Shown: positions 8,508-17,095, numbered from the stretch's first letter. The stretch is DNA of 64,000 nt from JALEFZ01 sp964564415 (GCA_964564415.1 CAZMAV010000004.1:1-64000); one strand, 5' to 3'. The notes: generated from the letters alone by a model not told the origin. Translations and numbers: made by a program.

Positions 8508-9098
8508 ATGATGAAACACGTCGTATTGACCTGTATCCTGCTATTTGCCCTTGGACAATCAGCATGGGCACAGGCCCGACCCGGAACCTATCGCGCCCTG
8601 CTTACCTTTTTGAGTACTGATTTCTTTGAAGAATACCTACAGTTGAGAGAGCGGGCTTACGAATCCGTCCACCAATTCAAGGTCAGGCAGGGTGAATATT
8701 CACCAGAAGATGTAGAAAAAATCAGAGCCAGTTATGAGCAGTCAGCTGCTTATTTCAATAAAATGCTCTACAACATTAAAGCCGACCTTCTCAATCCCCA
8801 ACGCAGGAAGTACATCGTTCAGTTTCCTCAAAATTACTCAAAGGAGGTAGAGTGCGACCTTAGGAGAGCCAGGGAATTCTATGAAAATACCTATGGACAG
8901 GAGGTCATCAGGGTAACCAAGGGCGAGGTTACAGGCTCTGCCTTTCTGGCATTGGTACCGGACTTGATCCGCTATGGAAAAACGGCCTTTGATGTATTGA
9001 AAAAAATTCAATCTGAAATAAAGAGGTTTAATGAGAAGCTGCTCGACGAAGAGCTTATCCAAAAATATTCCTTTAAAAGTTGGGAAGAGATCAGCTGA
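8508..9098 (+). CDS. Small secreted helical protein upstream of C1 protease
   Basis: The start at 8508 (or the adjacent ATG at 8511) is chosen because a typical signal peptide begins there (KHVVLTCILLFALGQSAWAQ); the upstream in-frame extension has no such feature. The mature protein of about 175 residues is predicted to be largely helical and charged, with many aromatic residues. No family is recognised. Its stop codon directly abuts the ATG of the papain-fold protease gene, so translation is likely coupled. Such a small partner could be an inhibitor, chaperone or substrate of the protease (inference only). Confidence 0.65.
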   Translation: MMKHVVLTCILLFALGQSAWAQARPGTYRALLTFLSTDFFEEYLQLRERAYESVHQFKVRQGEYSPEDVEKIRASYEQSAAYFNKMLYNIKADLLNPQRRKYIVQFPQNYSKEVECDLRRAREFYENTYGQEVIRVTKGEVTGSAFLALVPDLIRYGKTAFDVLKKIQSEIKRFNEKLLDEELIQKYSFKSWEEIS

Positions 9099-10535
9099 AT
9101 GCCCACCCCTATGATTAGATTTTTGCTTTTCCTGAGCCTATGGAGTATTTGCCTTCTTCCTGAAGGCATGCGGGCTCAGGGCCTCAAACTGGACGATGAA
9201 GCCTACAGCGATGTTCTTCTTCAGCCCTCTTACGGTCAAAAAAGTGATGCCGAGGACAATGCCCTTAGGGTGGATCTCCGCCCCTACTGTCCTCCGGTCC
9301 AAAACCAGGGCAGAACAGCTACCTGTACCGGATGGGCGGTGGGATACGCTGCCCTTTCCATCGAGCACGCCGTGAGGGAAGAATGGGAGAATAATTACAA
9401 CAAAGTAAGGGAGGAGGCTTTTTCGGCCTTGTTTGTCTACAATCAAATTCGGGAGATCCGGAACAGAGACTGCGGCAGCCCCTCTTCCATTGAAGCTGCC
9501 CTCCAATTGCTGCAGGAAAAAGGCAATGTCAAGCACCGAGATTTTGACCCGGGCGGCTGTGATCGCTATCCTTCCAGCATTGACTTCGACAAGGCCGAAG
9601 AGCATAGAATCAAGGAGTTTAGGCGTCTCTTTAAACTGGATGCCAACGAAAAAAACAAGATCAAAAGCATCAGAAAGAGCCTGGCAAGACAGCATCCTGT
9701 CATCGTTGGTATGTTTATCAAAAAGAATTTTTACAATCAATTTGGTCAGGAGATGTACTTTGCCGACAGAAGTCCCATCGCCGAGGCTCATGCTATGACT
9801 GTGGTAGGCTATGATGATGGCAGAGGCAGGGAGGGGGCCTTTCTTTTGATGAATAGCTGGGGGGTAAACTGGGGAGATCAGGGCTTCATCTGGATAGAAT
9901 ACGAGACCTTTGCCGAGTTGTGTACCCGGGCTTACGAGCTCTCTCTCGAAGAACCGAAGGAGATCGCCCAGCAAATTCAACGAAGGCCTACCGAGGGCCG
10001 GGTCGAAGTCGAACGGATTGTGATGGAAGACTCCCTGGTTTTTCGCCCTGCTACCCCCCTTTATCAAAACCTCTATTATCGTTTTCCGAGAACAGAATGG
10101 AAAGTTGGCGGTCTCTTCCAGATCAAAGTCTCCGACGTTACCGATGAAAAGTACCTCTATGCCTTCACCTACGATGCAAGGGGGAGAATCAAGATACATT
10201 TCCCCAGAAAAAAAGAAAGTTCCATCATATCCTCTCCCTCTGCCTTGCTTACCCTTCCCGAAATCGGTGTAGCCTTTAAACTGGAACACCCCGGAGATGA
10301 GTACATCTGCCTGCTTTTTAGCTCCGATCCCATCCCCGATTTTGAAAGGAGAATCAAAAATCTTCAGGCCAGCCAAAAGACTTTTCCTCTTGCGTTTTCC
10401 ATTTATTTTGGAGATTTATTGTTTACTTCCTCTACGATTTTATATGAAAAGGAAGAGATGCACTATTATTCCCGCTATGGAGTGGTAGACAAATGCATTC
10501 CCATTTTAATGAAATTAAAGGTAGATCCATCGTGA
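9099..10535 (+). CDS. Secreted papain-family (C1) protease with DUF4384-like C-terminal domain
   Basis: This 478-residue protein has a signal peptide of about 27 residues. The papain fold covers about 55-285. The oxyanion Gln is in the VQNQG motif (about 68), the nucleophile is Cys76 in TATCTGWA, and the catalytic His is at 231 in EAHAMTVVGYDD. The Asn is at 252 in NSWGVNWGDQGF, so the catalytic set is complete. Residues about 325-478 form a beta-rich domain with the pattern YLYAFTYDARGRIKIHFPR and a later CLLFSSDPIPDF. This resembles the DUF4384 domain often attached to caspase or C1 peptidases. No propeptide is obvious. It lies head-to-tail with the small secreted protein gene and divergent from the caspase. 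Confidence 0.9.
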   Translation: MPTPMIRFLLFLSLWSICLLPEGMRAQGLKLDDEAYSDVLLQPSYGQKSDAEDNALRVDLRPYCPPVQNQGRTATCTGWAVGYAALSIEHAVREEWENNYNKVREEAFSALFVYNQIREIRNRDCGSPSSIEAALQLLQEKGNVKHRDFDPGGCDRYPSSIDFDKAEEHRIKEFRRLFKLDANEKNKIKSIRKSLARQHPVIVGMFIKKNFYNQFGQEMYFADRSPIAEAHAMTVVGYDDGRGREGAFLLMNSWGVNWGDQGFIWIEYETFAELCTRAYELSLEEPKEIAQQIQRRPTEGRVEVERIVMEDSLVFRPATPLYQNLYYRFPRTEWKVGGLFQIKVSDVTDEKYLYAFTYDARGRIKIHFPRKKESSIISSPSALLTLPEIGVAFKLEHPGDEYICLLFSSDPIPDFERRIKNLQASQKTFPLAFSIYFGDLLFTSSTILYEKEEMHYYSRYGVVDKCIPILMKLKVDPS

Positions 10536-11659
10536 GAATCTTGCTCGCTCCGGATAAGTTCAAATCCTCCCTGACAGCCCTCGAAGCCTGCAAGGCCATG
10601 GAAGCAGGAATAAGGGCTGTCGATCCTGGCATTGAGGTAATTTTTCATCCCCTGGCCGACGGCGGAGAGGGTAGCCTGGATGCCCTCGCCGAAGTCATGG
10701 ATATGGATTACCTCCTACAAAAGACACTGGATCCATTGGGAAGACCCATCCAGGCTTTTTACACCTTTCATAAGCAAGCAGCCTATATCGAAATGGCCCA
10801 AGCTTCGGGATTGGCATTGTTAAGTCCGGAAGAGAGAAATCCCATGAAAACCAGCACCAAGGGAAGTGGACTATTACTGGCAGCAGCCTTGAAAAAAAAG
10901 CCCCAAAAGATATACCTCTTCATAGGAGGATCGGCCACCAATGATGGAGGAACAGGCATGGCTGAGGCCCTGGGTTATCGATTTTTGGATAAAAAAGGTA
11001 AGGCCCTACAGGGCAGGAGTGAAAACCTGATCCAGATTCACAATATTGTCCCCCTTTCTGAGGGTCAATGGAGGGAAAAAGTAGCTTTTTATGTTTTGAC
11101 AGATGTTGACAATCCCCTTCTCGGACCGGAGGGAGCAAGTTGGGTTTTTGCCTCGCAAAAAGGAGCCTCTTCCGAAGAAATCAGCCTCCTTGAGGACGGA
11201 ATGGTAAACCTAAACAAAGTCATCCGAAGGGACCTGGGCGTGGACGTGGCAGAAATCCCGGGTAGCGGAGCAGCAGGAGGCTTGGGCGGAGGGGGTATAG
11301 CTTTTCTGAATGCCAAACTTCTTCCTGGTGCTCAGACCCTTATGGACCTGACCGGCTTTGACAAGGTCTTGAAAAAGACTGATCTCATCATGACAGGAGA
11401 GGGTCGACTGGATCGGCAAACGCTTCATGGGAAATTGGTAAGACAGATCGCCGACAAGGCACTTTCCAGGCAAAGAAAGCTGGCTATATTTTGTGGGGAA
11501 CTTGCCCTTTCTCCAAAAGAAAGTGAAGAATTTGGAGCTATCCACATATCATCGCTCAAGAAGGGCGAAGTAGACAGGGAAAGGGCCATAAGGGAAGCTA
11601 AATTATTACTCCAACGAGAGGTAGAAACTTTTCTGGGGAAATGGATGGGCAGCAAATAG
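10532..11659 (+). CDS. glxK: Glycerate kinase
   Basis: This enzyme phosphorylates glycerate with ATP, giving 2- or 3-phosphoglycerate depending on type, and so feeds glycolysis. The GTG at 10532 is chosen as the start because translation from there begins VRILLAPDKFKSSLTA, the canonical family N-terminus; the upstream ATG at 10493 would add 13 unrelated residues. That GTG overlaps the stop of the C1 protease gene in a GTGA junction, with AAAGG just upstream. The 375-residue length is normal for the GlxK/GarK family. Conserved blocks include HPLADGGEGS, the GGSATNDGG glycine loop and MTGEGRLDRQT. Nothing links it functionally to the protease upstream; co-transcription may be accidental. The symbol is a family label. 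Confidence 0.93.
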   Translation: MRILLAPDKFKSSLTALEACKAMEAGIRAVDPGIEVIFHPLADGGEGSLDALAEVMDMDYLLQKTLDPLGRPIQAFYTFHKQAAYIEMAQASGLALLSPEERNPMKTSTKGSGLLLAAALKKKPQKIYLFIGGSATNDGGTGMAEALGYRFLDKKGKALQGRSENLIQIHNIVPLSEGQWREKVAFYVLTDVDNPLLGPEGASWVFASQKGASSEEISLLEDGMVNLNKVIRRDLGVDVAEIPGSGAAGGLGGGGIAFLNAKLLPGAQTLMDLTGFDKVLKKTDLIMTGEGRLDRQTLHGKLVRQIADKALSRQRKLAIFCGELALSPKESEEFGAIHISSLKKGEVDRERAIREAKLLLQREVETFLGKWMGSK

Positions 11660-11672
11660 GCCTTCATCCAAA

Positions 11673-12461
11673 TCAAAGGTCCTTCACGCAGCGAAAACCC
11701 GTGTGAAAGAGACTGGTCTCTGGAGTAGAGCTGGTTTCGCCTACGATCCGGAATCCATGGCAGACATTGAGGTCGCAGAGGAATGAGCCTCCACGAGCCA
11801 GCTTTTTCGGGCCAGTCTGGCTCCTTTCAACAGAGGACCAATCTTCGACCCATTCCCATACATTGCCTACGATGTCCTGGAGTCCCAGGGGAGTGGTCCC
11901 AAACTGGCCCACGGGAGAAGTGGTCAAGAACTCATCCTCTACCCTGTTGTATCGGGGAAAGGCTCCCTGCCAGAAGTTAGCCTGGAAGTTTCCTTCTACT
12001 TTTAGCTGGTCGCCCCAGGGATAGGTACTTTGGGTGTTGTTTCCATTTCTGGCAGCATGCTCCCACTCGGCATTGGTGGGCAGGCGTTTTCCGGCCCATT
12101 TGGAATATGCCTTGGCGTCGTGCCAGGACACCTGGGTAACAGGGTGATTGAGGGGGGCAGCAGCCTTTGTAGGTCCCTGAGGATAGCGCCAGTTGGATCC
12201 ATCTACCAACAACCAGCTTCCCCGATCAAAATCAAAGACAGCTCCATTTCCAAATTTTTCGGCATCGGTGATGAAATTTGTTGCATCCACAAAACGAGAA
12301 AACTGCTCCACTGTCACCGGGTGCTGATCTATCCAGAAAGCATCTACTGATTTACTTTCGGGGACCTTTACCATGCCCTCAGGGCCCTGTTCCGAACTAC
12401 AGGCAGACATAAAGCAGGCCAAACAAAGCCCCAGGTATATAATTACTTTTCCTACAGCCAT
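11673..12461 (-). CDS. FGE/SUMF1-fold lipoprotein
   Basis: The start is placed at 12461 because the sequence then reads as a lipoprotein signal with lipobox MSAC; the ATG at 12479 is the alternative. The mature part of about 235 residues shows the formylglycine-generating-enzyme fold. Visible blocks are MVKVPESKSVDAFWIDQHPVT, PVTQVSWHDAKAYSKWAGKRLPT, an AEWEHAARNG block and GNVWEWVEDW, with LARGGSF and GFRCVKDL near the end. Most proteins of this fold in Bacteroidota are not true sulfatase activators but gliding (GldJ/GldK-like) or binding proteins. No sulfatase gene is nearby, and the catalytic Cys pair of FGE is not obvious, so a structural or binding role is more likely. The gene ends 14 nt from the convergent glycerate kinase. 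Confidence 0.85.
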   Translation of the reverse strand: MAVGKVIIYLGLCLACFMSACSSEQGPEGMVKVPESKSVDAFWIDQHPVTVEQFSRFVDATNFITDAEKFGNGAVFDFDRGSWLLVDGSNWRYPQGPTKAAAPLNHPVTQVSWHDAKAYSKWAGKRLPTNAEWEHAARNGNNTQSTYPWGDQLKVEGNFQANFWQGAFPRYNRVEDEFLTTSPVGQFGTTPLGLQDIVGNVWEWVEDWSSVERSQTGPKKLARGGSFLCDLNVCHGFRIVGETSSTPETSLFHTGFRCVKDL

Positions 12462-12609
12462 GAGCCCAAATATACACAATCCCTAATTTTTTCCAGAGTT
12501 GCGTCCCGGAAAAGCTTTTTTTCTCCCTTCTTTAGGGAATTAGGTATTTATTTTATCCGGAAAAAACATAAAGTCCTTCTCGATACTTATTACAAACTTA
12601 TAATATCAT

Positions 12610-12617
12610 TATATTTG
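12610..12617 (+). promoter_or_regulatory. Candidate -7 box for the Crp/Fnr gene
   Basis: TATATTTG fits the Bacteroidota consensus TANNTTTG and lies 67 nt upstream of the regulator start. No good TTTG -33 element is found at the right distance, so support is partial. Confidence 0.35.
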
Positions 12618-12683
12618 AGAGCTGGGCTTATGCAAATGAGACTTCCAAGGACACTCAAAGTAATGTATCAAACCTAGAGACTC

Positions 12684-13343
12684 ATGACATTAGATACCCG
12701 CGTACAACAACTGGTTAGGGATACATACAGCAACTTTTTTGAAAGCGAATTGTTGGAGGAGATCATCGCATCCGGCACCCTGCGAGAGGTAAAAAAAGAT
12801 CGGATCATCCTGGACATTGGTGACAATATTTCCTTCATGCCCCTGGTTATAGATGGCTCGGTGAAGATCATGAGGGTAGATGCGGATCACAACGAACTCC
12901 TACTTTATTACCTGGAATATGGAGATACCTGCGCCATGACCCTCAATTGCTGTGTCAAAAAGTCAAAAAGTCAAATCCGAGCCACTACCGAGCAGGATTC
13001 TACCCTGGTACTGATTCCAACAGACAAAATGGAAGCCTGGATGAACAAGTATCACAGTTGGAGAAATTACGTCCTTGACAGCTTCCAATTGAGGGTCAAC
13101 GAACTCCTCGATGCCGTGGATAACCTGGCCTTTCTCAACATGGAAGAAAGACTTTTTTACTACCTCAGGGATAAAGCCCTGATCAATGGATCAGAAGAGT
13201 TGGTCATCACCCATCGTGAAGTAGCCAATGACCTTCACACCTCCCGCGTAGTCGTCTCTCGCCTCCTCAAAAAGCTTGAACAAGAAGGCAAGCTCGAAGT
13301 CAAACGAAATAGGATTGTCTTTCTTGAACTTCAAAGTAATTGA
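12684..13343 (+). CDS. Crp/Fnr family transcriptional regulator
   Basis: This 219-residue protein has an N-terminal cyclic-nucleotide-binding-type beta barrel (about 25-120) and a linking long helix (about 125-155). The C-terminal winged helix (about 165-215) has its recognition helix around HREVANDLHTSRVVVSRLLKKLEQEG, the typical Crp pattern. The effector pocket lacks an obvious cAMP-binding RxS motif, and no N-terminal Fe-S cysteine cluster is present, although Cys residues occur in DTCAMTLNCCVKKS near residue 80-93. Those could sense redox or metals (speculative). It stands alone between the FGE-like lipoprotein (divergent) and a pseudogene. Confidence 0.9.
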   Translation: MTLDTRVQQLVRDTYSNFFESELLEEIIASGTLREVKKDRIILDIGDNISFMPLVIDGSVKIMRVDADHNELLLYYLEYGDTCAMTLNCCVKKSKSQIRATTEQDSTLVLIPTDKMEAWMNKYHSWRNYVLDSFQLRVNELLDAVDNLAFLNMEERLFYYLRDKALINGSEELVITHREVANDLHTSRVVVSRLLKKLEQEGKLEVKRNRIVFLELQSN

Positions 13344-13351
13344 AAATAAAG

Positions 13352-13387
13352 GGTAGGAAGGAAGTTCTCTTTTCCCTTCTCCCCTAC
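13352..13387 (+). terminator. Imperfect hairpin after the Crp/Fnr gene
   Basis: A purine-rich arm starting GGTAGGAAGGAAG pairs imperfectly with a pyrimidine-rich arm ending CCCTTCTCCCCTAC, right after the regulator stop codon. The downstream T-run is poor. The remaining sequence to 13745 is AT-rich and non-coding apart from the promoter at 13506-13538. Confidence 0.35.
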
Positions 13388-13505
13388 TATTTGTAAACTT
13401 CATTTATGGGATAAGCTTCTTGGACTACCTTTTATTTATACTTTAAGTCAATAGACACAAACAACTCTCTATCAGTTATTTACAATATTCATAATTGAGA
13501 AATTT

Positions 13506-13538
13506 TTTGAATTCTATTTGAAAGGATAGTTAGCTTTG
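13506..13538 (+). promoter_or_regulatory. Bacteroidota-type promoter upstream of the T9SS pseudogene
   Basis: TTTG (13506-13509) and TAGCTTTG (13531-13538) are separated by 21 nt and match the TTTG / TANNTTTG consensus. They lie about 200 nt upstream of the pseudogene start in a long AT-rich leader. The promoter thus seems to have survived the decay of its gene. Confidence 0.5.
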
Positions 13539-13745
13539 TTCATATCAATATTTAAACACTAGATAAAAATTATGAATGGCCCATTTATTAAAAAATTCTA
13601 TTTTCATAAATAAATATTATGGTTTTGTAAAAAATTAGGGTATGACATGGGGATAAATTAGCCATAAGGAAAATGGACTTTTTCAATTCCCTTGAGGCGG
13701 CTTGCTGCCTACTTATTTCAATACCTAATTAATCTCAAACCAATC

Positions 13746-14281
13746 ATGAAAAATCTTTTACTCATTGCTTTGATGACCTGGGCTTATTTGTCCAGCGCAC
13801 AGAGTAAGCTAATCATCACCGGAGTCGTGGACGGTCCCCTCCCTGGAGGTGTACCCAAAGCGGAAGAACTCTATGCCCTTGAGGCGATTCCCGACCTTAG
13901 CATTTATGCCCTTGGCTCTGCCAACAATGGAAATGGTAGTTCGGAAATAGAATCCAACCTACCTTCCATCACCTTGAACTAGGGAGATTTCATTTATGTC
14001 ACCACCGCTGCCGGATCAGACGGTGCCACCTTTCAGCAGGGAAATTGGAACTATTCTGATCCTGATGCCTTGGACGGGGTTGGAATCAATGATACCGAGG
14101 AAGCCTGAGAGGAGAAAAGACCGAAATAAAGGTGTTTGATTATGCCGGAAGGGTCGTCTTAAAAAGCGGCACCCGAAGCAATAGCCAACAATTAGACATC
14201 AGTGCCCTCAGCAAAGGCATATGTATGTTACACCTGAGAGATGCTGATAGGGTCTCCAATGTGAGATTTGTCAAGGAATAA
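13746..14281 (+). pseudogene. Decayed T9SS-secreted protein (lamin-tail-like domain)
   Basis: An intact signal peptide starts at 13746 (KNLLLIALMTWAYLSSAQ). It leads into KLIITGVVDGPLPGGVPKAEELYALEAIPD, a pattern I associate with Bacteroidota secreted proteins carrying a lamin-tail-like domain. A TAG at 13980-13982 interrupts the frame, but homologous-looking sequence continues in frame (GDFIYVTTAAGSDGATF) up to a TGA at 14106. The end of a type A T9SS sorting domain (VFDYAGRVVLKSGT ... VRFVKE) then appears in another frame from about 14114 to the TAA at 14279. So there is one nonsense codon, one frame change, and probably a large internal deletion of the middle of the protein. A terminator follows. 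It is a dead gene rather than a small real one. Confidence 0.8.
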
Positions 14282-14313
14282 TCTTTCAAGCTGTTTCATT
14301 CCTATCCTGGAAG

Positions 14314-14347
14314 CCGATCCCCTCAAAAGGGAGATCGGTGTTTTTTT
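14314..14347 (+). terminator. Intrinsic terminator after the T9SS pseudogene
   Basis: CCGATCCCCT (14314-14323) pairs with AGGG-A-GATCGG (to 14338) with one bulged A, followed by seven T. It is the terminator of the decayed gene at 13746-14281. Confidence 0.8.
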
Positions 14348-14452
14348 GATAGGGATTTCTTTGCTCAATCCTTGTACAGCAAGCTCCTGTTGTTTAGCAT
14401 GCCCAAATGCAACATGGACCAAATTGCCAGTTAAAGCCATTTTTTTTATTGA

Positions 14453-16759
14453 CTATTTGGAAGTTTGAAGCACCCTAAATTCTGTGCGGCGGTTTTTCTC
14501 TCTTTTTTCGGGGGTATCGTCTGGATTGATGACCAGTACTTCTTCTCCATAGCCCCTCGCCCTTAGCCTGTCGGGATATATGCCTTTTTCTACCATGTAG
14601 CGGACCACCTCATCAGCCCTTTCTTGGCTGAGCCTTTTGTTGTACTCAGCAGAACCTTCGGAAGAGGTATGGCCAGCAATTTCCATGATCAGACTGGGGT
14701 TTTGCTCCATAATCTCTATGGCTCGCCTGAGTTCAGGGAAGTATTCTTCTTTGATTTCATGCCTGTCCTTATCAAAATAAACATTGAGTAAAATGGAAGA
14801 GTCCTTCTCCAGGGGCTTAAGGCTCAGGTTGTACTCAAAATCTGCCCTTAGTTCATCTTTGGGCAGGTCAAAAGAAGAGACTTTGTAAAAGTAGCCCTTG
14901 GCGATGGCGGTAACTTCAAAGGTTCCGTAGGGCAGGCATTTGCGGTAAGTCCCCTCCTCACTGGCCCGAAACTTGGCCCGGGTCCGCCCCAAAGAGTCTT
15001 TGATGATGAGCCCTGCCTTAGGCAGGGGGAGCCCGCTTTGTTCATCCGTCACCTGACCGGATACGCATCTTCCTGTGGGTTCGCGATCCAATTCGATGAG
15101 CAATTCTACCCCCCTACCTATATCGGATTTTTCAATGTCAAAGTAAGCCGAATGAAGGTCGTAGCCGTCCGCTTTCACCTGAACTTCGTAGTTATACCCG
15201 ATTTTTAGGCTCTGATAGCCGAAATTTCCGTTGACATTGCTCCTCTTTTCTTCCGAGGCCTTGCCTTCCGGATCGACCAGGGTGAGACTGGCCTCCTCAA
15301 CAGGCATCTGGCTGCGTGCATCAATAACTTTGCCCTTGAGATACGTTTCTTTTATGCTTTGAAGGTAGATATTTTGCTGATACTGTTGTTCAGGCATCTC
15401 AAAGGCTACCCGCCCGGGCGGAAAATCCTTGGTACGGGCAACCAAAAAATAGGAGGTATTGGGGTCGACCACAAACTCAAAGTAGCCATTTTCATCAGTA
15501 AAGGTAGCATCTACTCCCTCGTCGCGACTGTTGCGGAGAGAAACGCTTACACGAGGCAATACCAGGCTGTCCTGATCTATATCAAAGACCTTCCCCTTTA
15601 CAAAAAGTAAGGCCCGACGCTGAACTACATTTTGCTCCATGATAAAATTGCGATGAACATTGACATTGCCATCCTCCTTTGAGCCTGTCACAATATCTAT
15701 ATCACCGTCACCATCCAGGTCTCCACCCCCTATGGCTACCGACCCTATACCTGTAGATCTATGGATAAAGTCCGAAAAGGTCCCGTCTCCCTGATTCAAA
15801 TGTAGGTTAATCGCATTGTCTACCCTGGAAACCGTAACGATATCCGGGTCTTTGTCCTTATCGATATCGGCTATGAAAAGATCAAAATTATGGTCTCCAG
15901 AAACCAGGATTTGATGAGAGGCATTAAGCTCATGTTCACCAGAAAGATGTATGCTAAGTTCTTTTTTGTAATAGGAACTCACCGCAATGTCCAGCCTTTT
16001 GTCTCCATTAAAATCTGCCAGGGCAAGGCCCCATGATCCCATGGTACTGGGAATGCTGCGGTATTTTTCTTCAAATACTCCAAAGCCTTTTCCCTTATGG
16101 AAATACAGGTAGGCCCGATCTCCCCCTACGACTGCATCTAACTCCCCATCTCCATCAAGATCACCGATAGCCAGGCTTCTGGGCTCTGCCCCTGTTTTTA
16201 TGCTATGTTGTTTTTTGAATATTCCCTTGCCATTATTGATATGGATGTTGATTGTTTCATCTCGATGAGCAATGGCACAGAGATCCGGGTCCCCGTCGAG
16301 GTCAATGTCGCAGGCCAGCAGATCGAAGCCAAAGTTTCCGGAAAAGTAGACCCTGGGCCGGGCAAGAAAGCCATTTCCATCATTGAGTAAGACGCAGAGT
16401 CGTCCTTTTTCAGTCAGGGTAGCAATGTCGGGCCAACCATCGCCATTGGCATCCAAGCTAACCAGAGAGTGGTGGCTGTCCTGGCATCTCAGGTCTCGTT
16501 TGCTGTCAAAATTACCTTCTTTGTCGTTGTAGTGAATCGTTATCTTTCCGTCTGAACGGGAGGCACTCACAATGTCGGGCTTTCCGTCCCGGTTCATGTC
16601 TACGACTGCCACGGCAACATTTTCTCTGCCTGACCGATAGTGCTTTACTGGACCAAAAACACTGTTGCTCATCTCGGGAATTTGCTGAGCCTGAGAACAA
16701 TCCAGTATGGATACAAACAACAGCAGGGGAAGGATAAGGAAGCACTTGAAATTCTTCAT
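14453..16759 (-). CDS. Outer-membrane protein: FG-GAP/VCBS repeats, CarboxypepD-like domains, OmpA domain
   Basis: The start at 16759 gives a good signal peptide (MKNFKCFLILPLLLFVS); the longer frame adds 37 unlikely residues. The protein has 768 residues. From about 40 to 370 there are seven or so FG-GAP/VCBS units of the form DLDGDGxxDI (for example DMNRDGKPDIV, DLDGDGDIDIV), which usually fold as a calcium-binding propeller. Three carboxypeptidase-regulatory-like beta domains follow (about 390-620). A C-terminal OmpA domain covers the last 115 residues, with NVYFDKDRHEI, EIAGHTSSEGS and the NRRTEF end, which binds peptidoglycan. It is likely a periplasm-to-surface anchor protein. It is a single gene with a divergent neighbour. 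Confidence 0.9.
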   Translation of the reverse strand: MKNFKCFLILPLLLFVSILDCSQAQQIPEMSNSVFGPVKHYRSGRENVAVAVVDMNRDGKPDIVSASRSDGKITIHYNDKEGNFDSKRDLRCQDSHHSLVSLDANGDGWPDIATLTEKGRLCVLLNDGNGFLARPRVYFSGNFGFDLLACDIDLDGDPDLCAIAHRDETINIHINNGKGIFKKQHSIKTGAEPRSLAIGDLDGDGELDAVVGGDRAYLYFHKGKGFGVFEEKYRSIPSTMGSWGLALADFNGDKRLDIAVSSYYKKELSIHLSGEHELNASHQILVSGDHNFDLFIADIDKDKDPDIVTVSRVDNAINLHLNQGDGTFSDFIHRSTGIGSVAIGGGDLDGDGDIDIVTGSKEDGNVNVHRNFIMEQNVVQRRALLFVKGKVFDIDQDSLVLPRVSVSLRNSRDEGVDATFTDENGYFEFVVDPNTSYFLVARTKDFPPGRVAFEMPEQQYQQNIYLQSIKETYLKGKVIDARSQMPVEEASLTLVDPEGKASEEKRSNVNGNFGYQSLKIGYNYEVQVKADGYDLHSAYFDIEKSDIGRGVELLIELDREPTGRCVSGQVTDEQSGLPLPKAGLIIKDSLGRTRAKFRASEEGTYRKCLPYGTFEVTAIAKGYFYKVSSFDLPKDELRADFEYNLSLKPLEKDSSILLNVYFDKDRHEIKEEYFPELRRAIEIMEQNPSLIMEIAGHTSSEGSAEYNKRLSQERADEVVRYMVEKGIYPDRLRARGYGEEVLVINPDDTPEKREKNRRTEFRVLQTSK

Positions 16760-16825
16760 TTCAAAAAAAATCATTTTCTGTTCAAAATTAGCTATTCGGG
16801 AAGTCGTTCTAAGGTTGATGCAAGC

Positions 16826-16861
16826 ATACTTCTTACATCTACAAGAAGTATCTATTTTTTT
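16826..16861. repeat. Perfect 9-bp inverted repeat followed by a T-run, upstream of the OmpA-type gene
   Basis: ATACTTCTT (16826-16834) and AAGAAGTAT (16843-16851) flank an 8-nt loop, then CTATTTTTTT on the plus strand. It looks like an intrinsic terminator, yet no plus-strand gene ends here. It sits 67 nt upstream of the minus-strand start at 16759, so it may be an operator. A TAATTTTG -7-like box on the minus strand is at 16790-16783. The rest of 16760-17095 shows no gene. Confidence 0.5.
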
Positions 16862-17095
16862 GTAATTCACGAATACTGTTTGATATTTAAATATGAATAT
16901 TTATGATTTGCGAATCAAACCTCCCATCTCTCTATCTTTATTTTCAGCTTTCTTACATTCCTTGTAGAGATTTCCCTCTTAGGCAGATCTATCTTCAGGA
17001 CTTCAGCAGCTAATAACTGGTTTTTTTATTCTCACGTATAAGAATATCGCCACTTATACTTGATCAAAGTTGGCTTTCGACATATCTTATTATCA

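Noticed and set aside
9138..10376. Long antisense open frame (412 codons) opposite the C1 protease
   Set aside because: The plus strand has complete protease motifs and a signal peptide; the antisense frame has no family pattern and only reflects the codon bias of the real gene.
12467..12474. TATATTTG on the minus strand at the start of the FGE-like gene
   Set aside because: It would place the transcription start at or after the start codon, and no -33 element follows; likely chance.
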